From Maea johnstoni (lineage: Eukaryota > Annelida > Polychaeta > Spionida > Magelonidae), in the NCBI GenBank assembly GCA_963942565.1, contig OZ012691.1, forward strand, positions 16,827,108 to 16,891,107: a stretch of DNA of 64,000 nt, given 5' to 3'. Each line of letters starts with the position of its first letter. The stretch's first letter is position 1. Below the pieces are notes generated by a model that saw nothing but the letters and a program-made list of their open reading frames with translations, was not told where the DNA came from and did no database searches. A program made the translations under genes and the position numbers. Shown piece after piece: positions 45,287 to 58,700 of this stretch.

Positions 45287-46164
45287 AAGTGCGATAATAC
45301 TCATCTTTGAGTTTAGCACTTTATTTGGAAGAAGAAGAAGAAGGAAGTTGACCTAGACGCGAGGTTCCGGAACCCGCCGATAGGCGGCTTCAAACACGTC
45401 GAATGCACTTCGCGGAACGCCATAGATTGTTTTATTACAGAAAACTTGGTTGTTCCAGTTATGTATGATAGCGTCCAATCTGTCTTGGTCAAACAGCATG
45501 GATACATTCAATGGACCAATTGTACTAAGAATACACTTTAAGGAAATTAAATAACCTTTTTTAAATCAGTGAAATTAGCGATTTTACAGTTTTGATGACG
45601 TCACAAGTAATTATAATATTATAATACGCGACGGTGGCGACGCGTAGCGGGCGTTCATTTACACTACAGACCTGTAGCGTAAATGAACGCCGAACACGAA
45701 CACGTTACAGTCAACCTCCCCCCCCCCCCTTACTACACCCATTCTACTGCCGACACATGGCATCCAACCCTAGTTCCGAAAAACTCTGGATTAGAAGGAT
45801 GGGACAGCTAAGATAAGTTAGAGGTCCACAGATTGTTTTCCTACAAATGGTCTTTGCAGCTGACTTCTATGATCTATCTGGAGTTTGTTATTAAACCAGC
45901 AGACAAGTGATTGGAAAAGACCTAACATTCATGAAAATGATGATCAATTGAACAGATGACAGTTCGTCAGTTGTAGCCTGTAGGACTAGGCATTAGGCAA
46001 TGAACTTGAAAATTATCAGCAGGTGACATACATGTACATGTGAGCGATAATAGGGAGTTCTTAGGAATATCAACTCTCCTTGTTTTTGTAACATGACATT
46101 TTCTCAGTCTGATAGAACAGAAGCAATTAAGAGAATACGTTCACGCTTTTTACAACTTACCATT
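45287..46164. other. OXSM upstream intron or intergenic sequence
   Basis: Contains the hairpin at 45650-45691 and a C tract at 45719-45729. Nothing else recognised. Confidence 0.35.
45650..45691. repeat. near-perfect 18-bp-stem hairpin
   Basis: 'ggcgttcatttacactac' and 'gtagcgtaaatgaacgcc' pair with one mismatch around a 6-base loop. Compact, in a GC-richer pocket, and without the flanks of a MITE. Confidence 0.75.
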
Positions 46165-46165
46165 C
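46161..46165 (-). other. possible donor of an OXSM 5' exon
   Basis: On the minus strand 'cctgaATG/GTAAGT' is a strong donor with the right polarity to join the acceptor at 44251. The exon would begin somewhere near 46200-46270. Inference only. Confidence 0.35.
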
Positions 46166-46600
46166 AGGAATTATAACTAACATGCAATTAATGACAGGCG
46201 ACGTGGTCATCCATGCGCGCTTGTACACTCCGCACGTCCGTGTGATTGAGAATTTCGAGCAGACAGCTTTCCTGTCAAATATCTAAAATGCATATAACAT
46301 ACACTGAGCACGTTAATATTGATTTGTAAGAACCCAACATCATCACTCTCAGTGTTTTCAATACTGTCACAATCTATGAGGGCTGGAAACTCACAACATA
46401 TATCATATTTTCACTTTCCATAAAAACTAAAGTGTTATCAACCAATGACAGGCATCGATAGAATTCACATCGAAGCCTTCCTCAGCCTCGTTCTGGGATG
46501 TTTACATAGCGGCAAGGATACCGCATATTCATGAGTTGACAGCTACTTGTTTATCTAAAACTGTGCATGCATAAATATTTAAGTGTGTGGTATATATAGC
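46165..46600. promoter_or_regulatory. probable shared OXSM / WD40-gene promoter region
   Basis: Lies between two divergent transcription units. A GC-richer part near 46196-46260 ('gacgtggtcatccatgcgcg') is close to the OXSM side. A TATA element 'tatatata' at 46591-46598 is on the WD40 side. Bidirectional use is inferred from the arrangement. Confidence 0.4.
46591..46598 (+). promoter_or_regulatory. TATA box of the WD40-repeat gene
   Basis: 'gtatatatagc' with an initiator-like 'tctcacc' about 31 bases on (A at 46623). If used, transcription would begin downstream of the first ATG (46609), making ATG 46660 the real start. A second, weaker 'ataaatattt' at 46571 would instead include the first ATG. 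Confidence 0.4.
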
Positions 46601-46608
46601 CAAGCACT

Positions 46609-46748
46609 ATGATCAAGGTCTCACCGTCACCGAGGTCCAACCAAGACCACAAAGGCTCAATGATGTCTGTCGATAGCGGGTCTGAAAGATACATCGAGCA
46701 CCAACGCCACCCTTCAGTGGAGGGCAACTTGAAAGTGTTGCAGACGAT
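46609..46748 (+). CDS. WD40 gene exon 1
   Basis: Opens MIKVSPSPRSNQDHKGSMMS; donor ACGAT/GTAAGT, phase 2. In-frame ATGs at 46609, 46660 and 46663. The TATA position argues for 46660. No other family member was available to decide. Confidence 0.65.
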
Positions 46749-49700
46749 GTAAGTACAAACAGCAGGTGAACTATATATAGTTATCTAAACGGCAATTACA
46801 TGCCTATATCTCAGTTGACAGGCGGTTATTTAAGTTTTTCACCTTCCATATATGGCAACAATGTAAGGAGTCAGAGCATTTCCTTAACTGTAAGTTGAAC
46901 TCTTGTTTAATGGATCTTAAATATTTTAATCTTTTAGTCCGGCAGCCAAAACCCATTTTGGGGGTGAACCTGTTTTTGTCAGGTATAGTTTTTTTTATGA
47001 TTGATTATAAGAGAGTAAGGCATGCCTTTTCAGAAAATGCCGGATGACACCCCAGCATCCTTGAGCATTTTGAGATATTGGCCCCTCTAACCCACCCCCC
47101 TGTGAACAAATCAGCATATGTCGCATTTTCAGGCCCCTGTATTTCTAAAACCAGAAAGACTCACAAAGCTGATATTCACCAACCCAATAGCAAGTATAGC
47201 AAGGACTTCAGGAATAACATTTAAACACATTCTCATTTTTCAAATGGGCTGGGGTCACGCTTGAAAGTAAGCGATTTGTTCAAAAACGACAAACTTTTTA
47301 GCGTTTTTCGTATTTTCAGGACCCTTATACCTCAAGATTGAAAGGTCGCACAACCCTCCCGTTCATCAATGAGCAAGAGTTTTATGTAGGGAGGATGGGG
47401 ATTATTTAGAAATACTACCTGATCTTTCTATTAGTCAAATAGGAGCTTGTGAAAATGGGAAATTATCTCAAATACATGAGCATTTAGCATTTTTCGAGAT
47501 TTTCGGGCCTGTAGATCTTATAAAAATAAGAGATACATGAGGTTATTTCTCAATCAGTAATAAAGACTATTTAATAAGGATGCCCTAGCTGATAAATGAG
47601 CTGTCTCTTGTGTTCAAAATGTTTTGGTAGGAGCTTTGAAACTTAGCATTTCATTATTTGACAATAATGTAGTAGAGTCAGGCAGCCAAAACCCATTGTG
47701 AGGGGGAACCTTGTTTTGTCAGGTATAGTGTATTTATGATTGATTATGATAGAGTAAGGCATGCCTTTTCAGAAAATGCCAGATGACACCCTGGCATCCT
47801 TGAGCATTTTGAGATATTGGCCTCTCTAATCCACCCCCCTGTGGACAAAATATGAACAAATCAGCCTATGTCGCATTTTCAGGGCCCTGTATTTTAAAAC
47901 TGGAAAGACTTACAAAGCGGATATTCACTAATCCAATAGCAAGCATAGCAGGGACTTCACAAATAACATTCAAACACATTCTCATTTTTCAAATGGGCCG
48001 GGGTCACCTTTGAAAGTAAGTAATTTGTTTAAAATCGGCAAACTTTTTAGCTTTTTTCGTTTTTTCAGGACCCTTATATTTCAGGGTGGAAAAGTCGCAC
48101 AACCCTTTTGGTCATATATGTGCAAGAGTTCTATGTAAGGAGGATACACATCTTTTAGAAATGCTACCTGATTTTTCAATTAGTCTAATATGAGCTTGTA
48201 AAAGTAGGAAATTACCTCAAATACAAGATATTTGGCATTTTTCCTGATTTACGGGCCTGTGGATCTCATAAAAATAAGAGGTACTTGAGGTTATTTCTCA
48301 ATCAGTAATAAAGACATATTTCAACAAGATGCTCTAGCTGATAAATGCTCTTGTGTTCACAATGTTTAGGTAGGAGACATTGTATTTCATTATTTTACAA
48401 AAAAACAAACAGATTTTTTCGACATTCTTTCTAATTCATCGAACCTTTGTTTCTCAAAAATCAAATTATATACTAGTACAATGCTGGAATGTTTCACATA
48501 ATTATAAGAATATATAGCAAGGATATAGGGTATCATACTCTGCCACACAGCTTATCCAGGTGGGCAAGTAACATAGAATTAGGAAATTTATTGAGGCCCC
48601 TTTTATTGTCACATTCAAGAGAAGTTGTCTACACCTTTGTACATCAATTTCTGATTAACAACAAGCTTTTTACCAATGAGCCAGGGATTTTAGTCATTTT
48701 TCAGGGTTTATTTTGCATACTTTTGAAATGGCCAAATTATCCACCAGAAGCGTAACGGTTGAAAAAATAATATAAAACTAGAAAGAAAACTCTATATGTC
48801 CCCTATTTTTCTAGGAAGAGCAGTGTGGCCCAAAACGTGATTTTTCAAGCCATATCTTATGCTCAATGGAATACTGAAATTCTGATCACTTCCATTTTGA
48901 CCCCAAAAGCCCATTATACTTAACTCACGTTCTTTTCATAGTTCCTATGCAATAAAAAGATGCAAAGGGTGTTAAGCCTAATTATTTATAAAAGGCCATT
49001 TAATCTTTTGGTGGTGCCTAGTTTGCCGAACTCTTTCAGGTTTCACCAACTCTTATGCATATTTTTCACCTCCTATTTATATAGAGAGGCACATGCTGCT
49101 TATATTAAGATATAACCTCATGTACCTCTTATCTTTATGAGATCCACAAGCCCGTAAATCAGGAATAATGCCAAATATCATGTATTTGAGATAATTTCCT
49201 ACTTTTACAAGCTCATATTAGACTAATTGAAAAATCAGGTAGTATTTCTAAATGATTTGTATCCTCCTTACATAGAACTCTTGCACATATATGACCAAAA
49301 GGGTTGTGCGACTTTTCCATCTTGAGGTATAAGGGTCCTGAAAAAACGAAAAAAGCTAAAAAGTTTGCCGATTTTAAACAAATTGCTTACTTTCAAAGGT
49401 GACCCCGGCCCATTTGAAAAATGAGAATGTGTTTGAATGTTATTTGTGAAGTCCTTGCTATACTTGCTATTGGATTTGTGAATATCAGCTTTGTAAGTCT
49501 TTCCAGTTTTAAAATACAGGGCCCTGAAAATGCGACATAGGCTGATTTGTTCATATTTTGTCCACAGGGGGGTGGATTAGAGAGGCCAATATCTCAAAAT
49601 GCTCAAAGATGCCAGGGTGTCATCTTGCATTTTCTGAAAAGGCATGCCTTACTCTATTATAATCAATCATAAATACACTATACCTGACAAAACAAGGTTC

Positions 49701-52700
49701 CCCCTCACAATGGGTTTTGGCTGCCTGACTATACTAGATTATTGTCAAATAATGAAATGCTAAGTTTCCAAGCTCCTACCTTAACATTGTGAACACAAGA
49801 GACAGCTCATTTATCAACTAGGACATCCTTGTTAAATAGTCTTTATTGCTAAATTGAGAAATAACTTCACGTACCTCTTATTTTTATGAGATCCATAGGC
49901 CCGAAAATCTCGAAAAATGCTAAATGCTCATGTATTTGAAATAATTTCCTCCTTTCACAAGCTCATATTTGACTAATGGAAAAATCAGGTAGTATTTCTA
50001 AATAATCTGCATCCTCCCTACATAAAACTCTTGCTCATTGATGAATGAGAGGGTTGCGTGACTTTTCCATCTTGAGGTATAAGGGTCCTGAAAATACGAA
50101 AAACGCTAAAAAGTTTGTCGTTTTTGAACAAATCGCTTACTTTCAAGCGTGACCCCAGCCCATTTGAAAAATGAGAATGTGTTTAAATGTTATTCCTGAA
50201 GTCCTTGCTATACTTGCTATTGGGTTGGTGAATATCAGCTTTGTGAGTCTTTCTGGTTTTAGAAATACAGGGGCCTGAAAATGCGACATATGCTGATTTG
50301 TTCACAGGGGGGTGGGTTAGAGGGGCCAATATCTCAAAATGCTCAAGGATGCTGGGGTGTCATCCGGCATTTTCTGAAAAGGCATGCCTTACTCTCTTAT
50401 AATCAATCATAAAAAAAACTATACCTGACAAAAACAGGTTCACCCCCAAAATGGGTTTTGGCTGCCGGACTATTTAGACCAAGTTACTGCAACTGCAATA
50501 CTGTTTTCCCGGCGGGAGCACTCAGGTACAGAGGGGGGCCGCACCCGCGTTACGTATTTCGCTGAGGAAGGGGTCTTTTTTTAAGACCTCCGCATGTCCG
50601 CGATTTTATAAAAGAAGGGTACTTTTTTGTACCCATGCAGGTACGAAGTATGGGGGTCAAAATCCCCTTACGATCCACGAAATATACGCGGCTCTGACGC
50701 CGGGTGACTCCCGAAGTGACTGGGCTTCCAAGTTTGCTTCCGCCACTTGCTGCCGCTAAACACGCAGAGGATTATAAAATCTTAAGTTAAAATATGTGAT
50801 CCCGTTTATCCAATGTCAGTGTTTTGATAAAAGAAGGGGTGTTTATTTAGTGGAAAAAATCAGCGTTTTATTAAAATAAGGGTGCTTTTTTGGCCAGAAA
50901 TCAGTGCTTTAGGGGTATTTTTTAATTTTGATAACGAGCGTATGCGCCCCCCTAAATACCCAAGTGCCCCCCCCCCCCCCCCGGACTGTTTTAGTGTTTA
51001 ATAGTGACTGTGTCTGTGACAGTGTTACTGTAGGATGTCTATCACCAATTTGCTGGTTAAGTTTGATTTGGCACCCATGAATGAGTGCAACAAGTAATGC
51101 CTTGCTTAAATGCCCTTAGGCTTAGATAAAGTTTGTGAGAGGGCTAGATCAAGCTTTGGTGACTTTAAAAAAAAAGTGATTGGATGTCATGGGGATGATG
51201 ATCATTTATTTGTCATAGACATATTTGGGATCAGATGGGCATAATCCTGATAATCAAGCTAGTTTATAGTAGTCTAAGGTAATCAAAGCATAGCAAAATC
51301 CCACAGGGTCTCATAACGGCAATGTAAAGGGTAGGGATACATTGATCAGTATAAGACGATTAATGAGTATACACTGATAAATATAGGGCAAGCAAAATGA
51401 ATTGCATGATGAATAAGCAATGAAATAAACAGAAAATAAAGAAAACAACAACAAATGATAGGACAAAAGTAAAAAGAATTATGGATGGAAAAAAGAATGA
51501 ATGATATTTAGATAACAAAATAAAGGTATAATGATATAAAATTAGATAAACTGTGAAGTATATAAGCAATGCAATATAGGTACAGGTCTTGGGTACTTAA
51601 GTTATGCTAGGAAATGGGTAAACTTTTTACAAATTGATTTTGCTATTCTGATTCTGCATTGGGCTCGGTCTACTGGCCCGGCCTACATAAGGACTTAAAT
51701 ACATTTCAAGGTTTATTGTCAAGAAAACAATGGCATACGTATAGTCAAGCATACCTGTTTGAAGTAATATTGGCCAATTATCATTATGTACACAATGCAT
51801 AATCAATCTTTCTTACTGAAATAATTTAACTAAATGACCTAAGTAGATTCCTCAGTAAATGAAAATTATGGTAACTTAAATGAGAATATTTCCCAATTTC
51901 AAGACAAATCAGTTTTTTTTTAAAAATCTTTTAAACAACTTTTGAGGTACTCTTTTTTCTAAACTACAGAACTATATCTGTAAGGCAACACATCAAATTG
52001 GCCTGGCTTTAGCCTAGTAAGTTAGCTAGAGGTCTGACTCTCTTGAAAGGGATCCAAGGTAATCATCCCGAATAATACACTTTAATATTTAATTGACATC
52101 TGGGGCTGACATCTTTTCTAGGACCAAATTCACTCAGAGCTCTGAGCAGAGTGGCCATAACAATGAAACTGATACGCGAAACTGACGTCATATGTTTTTG
52201 CCAGGCCTGGCAGGGATATCCATTATTATTGACACGTGTAATTTGAGAATATTGGCATTCAGGAAATAGGAAGTTACAAGACAATTGACTCAAAGCAGAA
52301 TTTTTATAGCTCTGTGTGTCATGCACATATCACACAAGAAGATAAGGAAAGCCACATTTTAAAGCCCCATTCTCACATTCACGATCTAGAACATGATCCG
52401 AACACGACCTGGCAGATGTAGTGCATACGACCAAAATCTATGTTTTGAGTATGATATTATGCAAATTTTCTTTTTTTTTTGAGGTAGAGGACTCTTATTC
52501 GACTACCATTGGATATCCATAAGATGCCTATAAGTTTGACGACGATCGTCGCCGACTCATACACGACAGGTATTGGACAGTTATTGGACCTGAATATGTT
52601 TCTTCAAGATCAAACCCGCATTTAGTATGACCGTTATTCGATGTTCATAGGTAAACCCCGACTATTATACGATAGTAATACGATTACTATACGATGGGAG

Positions 52701-55700
52701 TACGATCGTACAGGACTGCTATACGCTATTCAAGTATTCAAGTCGTATAGCAAGCGTATGAGTAGCGTATGACAGTCGGGATATACCTATGAGCATCGTA
52801 TAACGGTCGCACCATCTTGTTTTTCGCTGTCATGGCTGCCAGTTCCGGTCACATGACTAAAAAATTTCGTACCAATAGCCGACGTGTAAACATCGTGGAT
52901 AGCGTACAGGTTACCAATAGGCAATCAATAGCTATCGTATAAGTGGCAATAAAGATCATATGCACATCGTATGCAACTTTCCCACGCTCTTGCATACGCA
53001 ATACGCGGATGTGCGTCTGATGTGCATAGGACGTCGCCGACCTTCATACGATGTTTACTCGCTAGCTATTGGCAGCAACTCGCAGCAACTCGCACAGGGC
53101 TGGTTTTGCCGATCGAACATGCAGATTTTGAACATTCCAAAATGGTCGTGGCCACACCTGACCTCAGTACGAGTTGCGCCGACCCAGCCTGATCTTCATA
53201 CGATCATGCCGATCAACAGGCTGATCTCTATTCAACTTAACACGATCGCTTGATCGTGTTCGTATCATGTTCTAGATCGTGAATGTGAGAATGGGGCTTT
53301 AGACTGAAAAAATAAGGCTAGTATTTATTTGCTATCAGAAAGGAAGTCCAAACTATTCTGTGGTATCTTATTCAAATATATGCATGTTGTTACTTGATAT
53401 GAAAATCATTATCAACCAACAAACATTTTAGACACATATTCAAAGCCCTTCAGGGCTGATATTTAGGGAACTACACCATGGTAGAGAACTGAGTATAAAG
53501 TGAGTAATAACTGGTAATGATATTTAATGTTATGCATTTAAATGAATTAAAATCTCCCTGAGCTGCCCATGAAATAATGTATTGGTCATTTTACATGTTT
53601 TGCTTTTGAATTTATTATAACAGTTGGTTTATTTAGAGCAACACTTAAAGCAATACCTTGCAGGGCTTGATTGTTTTTTGGTTCCTGATTGGGATACTTA
53701 ATCATTTTGTGTTAATCAGTATGGATCACCACTCCATGAGGCCATCACAATCTAAGCCATCAAAAGCTGTTTTTATGCCATGCTCTATAAGCAGCTCAAG
53801 AAGGGCCCTTACAAGTTCTGTATGGGGTAAGCATAACAACAACAATAGGGATTATAGAGCATAGCAATTGGGTTAAACAAACTTTCACTACACTTTTGTT
53901 AATCCATCGCACTTAACTCTCTATCTGGAACACATTCATTTGGAATATCAATTTCTTTTCTTGCAAGCATAGCAGCATTTTGTCCAATATATTCAGGGCT
54001 CAACATTAACTTTTGAAAGCACTTCATCCTGCCAAGTAGGGCAGGTACACTTTAATTTCTACCTACCCGACAAAATTTTGAGTTGCCATGCAAAAGGTAT
54101 GATAGAATGAACATGAAAGTGACTTTTCTTTATATACTATATACTTGTACCGCTTAACTGTTTTCCTGCTATAGCTTTATCTGCACTGTTGAAAAAATAT
54201 TGGATCTCCCTTATGTCATATCATCTCTGAAGTTACATGATGAAATCTTACCTGTCATGTAGGGCAGACACACTTATATTTACCTGCCCTTCAGTCATTT
54301 GATTTTTTTTACAATTTTATCTACCCAGGGTAGTAGAGCAGCCCTTAATGTTGAGCCTTGATCTTGTTCAGTACCTTAAGGCTCCATGCAGTGTTGTAGG
54401 CTTGAAGGTTGTAGCCTGTCTATGTGGAGTAGATGCAGGAGATTTATTCCCCCTCCCTTGACAGCTGACCTTTATCTGACGCATATTACATAATGAAACA
54501 AAGCAAATAGCTCACTCCCGATATTCCTGAAAGGCCAACTTCTGCTGCCGTGGGAATTTCCGCTCGCCCAAGCATCAATAAAAATCAATACTGTTAACGT
54601 CTAATACCAAATGAAAAATGAAAACATTAATATCAAGATTCTGAGCAGTAGGAGAACTGCACCTTTCTGCTTTTGGCCATTCAAGGTTTTTGTGATAGGT
54701 GTACTTTAAATAATACCGGTGATAATATATTGTTAATGATGATGAAATTTAATGAGGGTCATCTTTCTAAAATTGAACGAAATGGTATATATTGATTGAA
54801 ACAAAAAAAAAATTCTTTTCAGCTTTTGGTATTGAGTTTTTATCAAGACACCCTCTTGTCATTTTTACTGAAAATCTAAGTTTATCATTTGTATAACCAG
54901 ACATGCACCATCAATGGTGGTTGACACTTTGGTTTATTGTTTTTTGATGTACTGTAAATTCTTAGAAATTTAGACCACCCTAAGAATTCAGGCCACCATA
55001 ATTATTTGGTAAGTGTTTTTTTCTGTTTGTTTTTTTCAGTTCTTTCCTTTCAAAAACAAAATTAGTATTATAATACTAGCTTCAGATAATTTTTTGTTTG
55101 ATATCTGGTCATCATATCTTAAAACCGTGATGTTTTTTTCTGTTTTTCTGATAATTTTTGGTTTCATTTCTGGTCGTCATATCTAAACTGTGCGTGCTTT
55201 TTGCTGCTTTCAGAGAGTGTCAGCATGACATGATGTGGTCCTCATATCTAAACTGTGACTGTTTTTACTGTTTTCCAGATACTTTTAGGTTTGATTTTTG
55301 GACCTAAACTGTTTTTTTGGTGTTTTTCAGAGTGTCAGCACAATGTGATGTGCTGTCATTTCAGCCCTGATGGTTTATATTCTAGTCCTCATCTCTAAAC
55401 TGTGCATGTTTTCTTGCTGTTTTTCAGAGAGTGTCAGCATGATGTCATGTGCTGTCGTTTTAGCCCAGATGGCGCCGTTCTCGCTGTGGGTCTCTCAGAT
55501 GGATATATCAAGGTAAATACGGAACAACTCAGTGTGCTAGCTGGCCAGGGCCTTACCCAGGGTTTGGAAACATGAGTTCAAAACTATGGATTCATGAAAT
55601 TTGAGGGGTCAAAAGTCAGTTACCCAATTTACAAGAATGAACATGCCAACCTTATATAGCAAGACAAAGTGTCTTTCTTTACATCATTTAATGTGTGACT

Positions 55701-58700
55701 TGTTTTGTACAAGTGAAAGTTTCGGAATATTTCCTTTGACTCAACAAATACAGAAAATCTTACATCTAAATACAATTTTAAGTGGGTGTCATTTTGACAA
55801 AAATCTGGTGTTTAGGAATCAAAATGACATCCTGACTCGTGGTGACCTAGAATTTAGACTGTCATACATTTATATCTCTACTCAGTACCACATGTTTTAC
55901 GTCCCTTTGTGGTCACCAAGGATAGGAACTTGTCTGACAGTGTAAGTGATAGGAAATGCCCCCCTTCCCCTGCTTTTAACCCTTTGTTGTTTGGCTTCTT
56001 ATTAACATTTATCCATCAAAAAAATTCCAAAAAATCATTTTTGTTAAAAAGATATTTCCTAAATCATCAGGCCCGTTTTGGCCACTCTGGGTGTTAAGGG
56101 GTTAACATAAAAAGGCCTAAAGTTGGCTGCAAACTCTCCTAGGCTGCTTTGCTCCTCAAGAGGGCTGCCATTTGATGTTGTGCTTTGGAGCATTGGTTCA
56201 CCTAGCTTACTCCAGAGTTACACAACGCATCTAAGGCCTCATCTATTAGGTCTAATCCTAGATAAAGTTTTCTAGATAATGTACTGGTAATTATTCAGCC
56301 ACACATGTTTTATAGGTTCAGTGACCTGGTGCTTCCTCTCAGGGGTCCATTTAATACTGTTATATAACAGCATGGAACCTGAGGCTCCTATCTTACCATT
56401 GCATAACATGGTATTGACTTATTTAGACATACACCACACGCAAATTGCAATTGTTATATTTTGACCTTCAGAGTGGGAGTTAGAGATTTACATACTGTAA
56501 ATCACTTAAGTATAGCGGGAACAATAAGATAGCGATATTAGCGCTCTGCCCATATGCGCTATTGTAAAATCCCCGTCTTTATTAAATTCTTGATTGAACT
56601 CGCTGCTGCTGTTCCCGTTTACCGCTATACTTAGATCACGCTATCCAGGGCAGTACCGTAATTACGCTATATAATGTTCACGCCATATTTAAGTGATTTA
56701 CAGTACATCATGTGCTCAAAATCTTAGTGCTATATCATAAATATGTATATTATCTATAACAAAAAAATTCCAAAGATAAAAAAGGTTGTCTCGGTGCTCA
56801 GTAAAATGAGACAGGGCTTGCCCCAGAGCTGAGTGGTCTAGATAGCGTATTGCACACCAAGTCTGCTTGTGACTATTTGCTGTGTCTCATCTCTGCACAG
56901 GATCTGACTTCCTCTTAATAATTATCATCATCATTAACAGCTCTCAGTTTTAACAGCTAAACTAAATATGGCTGGTGCATGACAGAAAGTATTTCTTTAT
57001 GTTAGTAGTGTCAAAGTGAATGTTATTAGTGTCTGGGGACTGTCTGATTTTCTATCGTTAATATGGATTTGTGTTGATTACCAAAATTTCACTAATAGCT
57101 TGGATATAACCCTAACATATCCATAGAGGTAACAATCCATTACATATCCATAGAGATAACATATCCATAACATATCCATAGAGATAACATATCCATAAGG
57201 ATCAGTCCAAATGGTCCCTCGGGGAGAAAATACTCCATATCAAACTTTGTATTGAAGGCTGCTGTCTTTAGAGACCACTATTAGTCTTCCAGTCAATGTT
57301 CCTTCTTAACAAGTTTTATTTTAGATGTAAAATCAAATGTTTCCAACCATCAATTTTTAATGATGTCATATAATGTTACAGGTTAGTCTTGTAAATAGAG
57401 AAAAAACAAAATCGCAGAAATAGCCTACCTGACACTTTTTTCAGTATTGAGTCCATACATATACAGGTGTTATTATTTTTTTTTCATCAATATCAATGAC
57501 TCTTAAAGGCTTAACCCATTCATGTCTGTAGTGCCCAAAACCGCTTGAGTGAGATATCACAAAAATAGTCAGCCTGACTACTTTTGTGATATATTTCTCT
57601 AACAAAAGCAATTTTCAGAAAAAAATCCATGCATTTTCAGATATTTTGTAAATTATTATTTTGTAAATTTATGATTAATTCCGAAGCTATTTTCTAAAGT
57701 ATCTAAAGTCCAGACCACATTTGTCAAGGATATCTCCTGGCATAAATGGGTTAACCCTTCCAATGCTGAGGCTACTTTTGTCCAAAGCACAAGGACACTG
57801 AGATTTTTGAAAACCATCTAATCCCTGCCATGTTGGTATCCATTAGATAGCTCTCACTGAGTACTCTAAATTGAGTACCCATATGCCAGGATTTCAGTAA
57901 TTTTGTCTCTTGCATCATTTTGTATTGGCCAAATAAGCTGCCACCAGCATAAGGGTTAATTTATATATTCAACTCAATATGCTTTATCAGGACAGAAGCT
58001 TGTCAATTAACTCTCTTGAGCACCAACTGCAGTGCACACATGCCGCAAATTGCCATAACTGTGATTCTATGTACCCCGTGCATGTACATATGGTGAGTGA
58101 TAAATCTCCATCATGCAATCAAAAATGAAATGTGCGTCTTCGGACTTGATGTACGTCTCTCGGCAACGTGTGAGGAGGCTTCATTAATTGAATGCATTCG
58201 GGAGGAAATCCTACACGACCCTATCCCTCATGGTACTAATCTATTCAACAGTTGAGAAATGTACCAAGGAGTCAAAATTAGGGGTTGCCAGGAGCCCAGC
58301 CAGCTCCATTTCAAATTCTCCTGCGGCTCCCTCAAATTTCTGCAGGGAGCCCAAAGATGTACTGGTTTCTATACACAACACCTCCAGGTGGCTTTTGAAG
58401 ATGCAATTGGGCTCCCTAGAAACAAACTTAATTTCAAGCCCTGGTACCGGTACTTGATACAATACCAAATACCAATATTGAATGAAAAAAAGTACTACAT
58501 CAAAAAAGATAAGTATTGTATCATATCAGTTCAGATTTAAAGTATATGTAAATGAAATTGATTGAAAATTGACTTAATTCATTGCTACCTGGACATCTCT
58601 GTATGTGAGCAGTTTGCTATTTATTAGTAAAATTTCCAAAGCTGACTGTGATAAATCTAACAATATCAGGTCCCTGGGAATTCTAACTCAGGCAGACAGC

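Noticed and set aside
52960-53253. 97-codon plus-strand frame
   Set aside because: Entirely inside the 940-bp inverted-repeat element, with no transposase motif.
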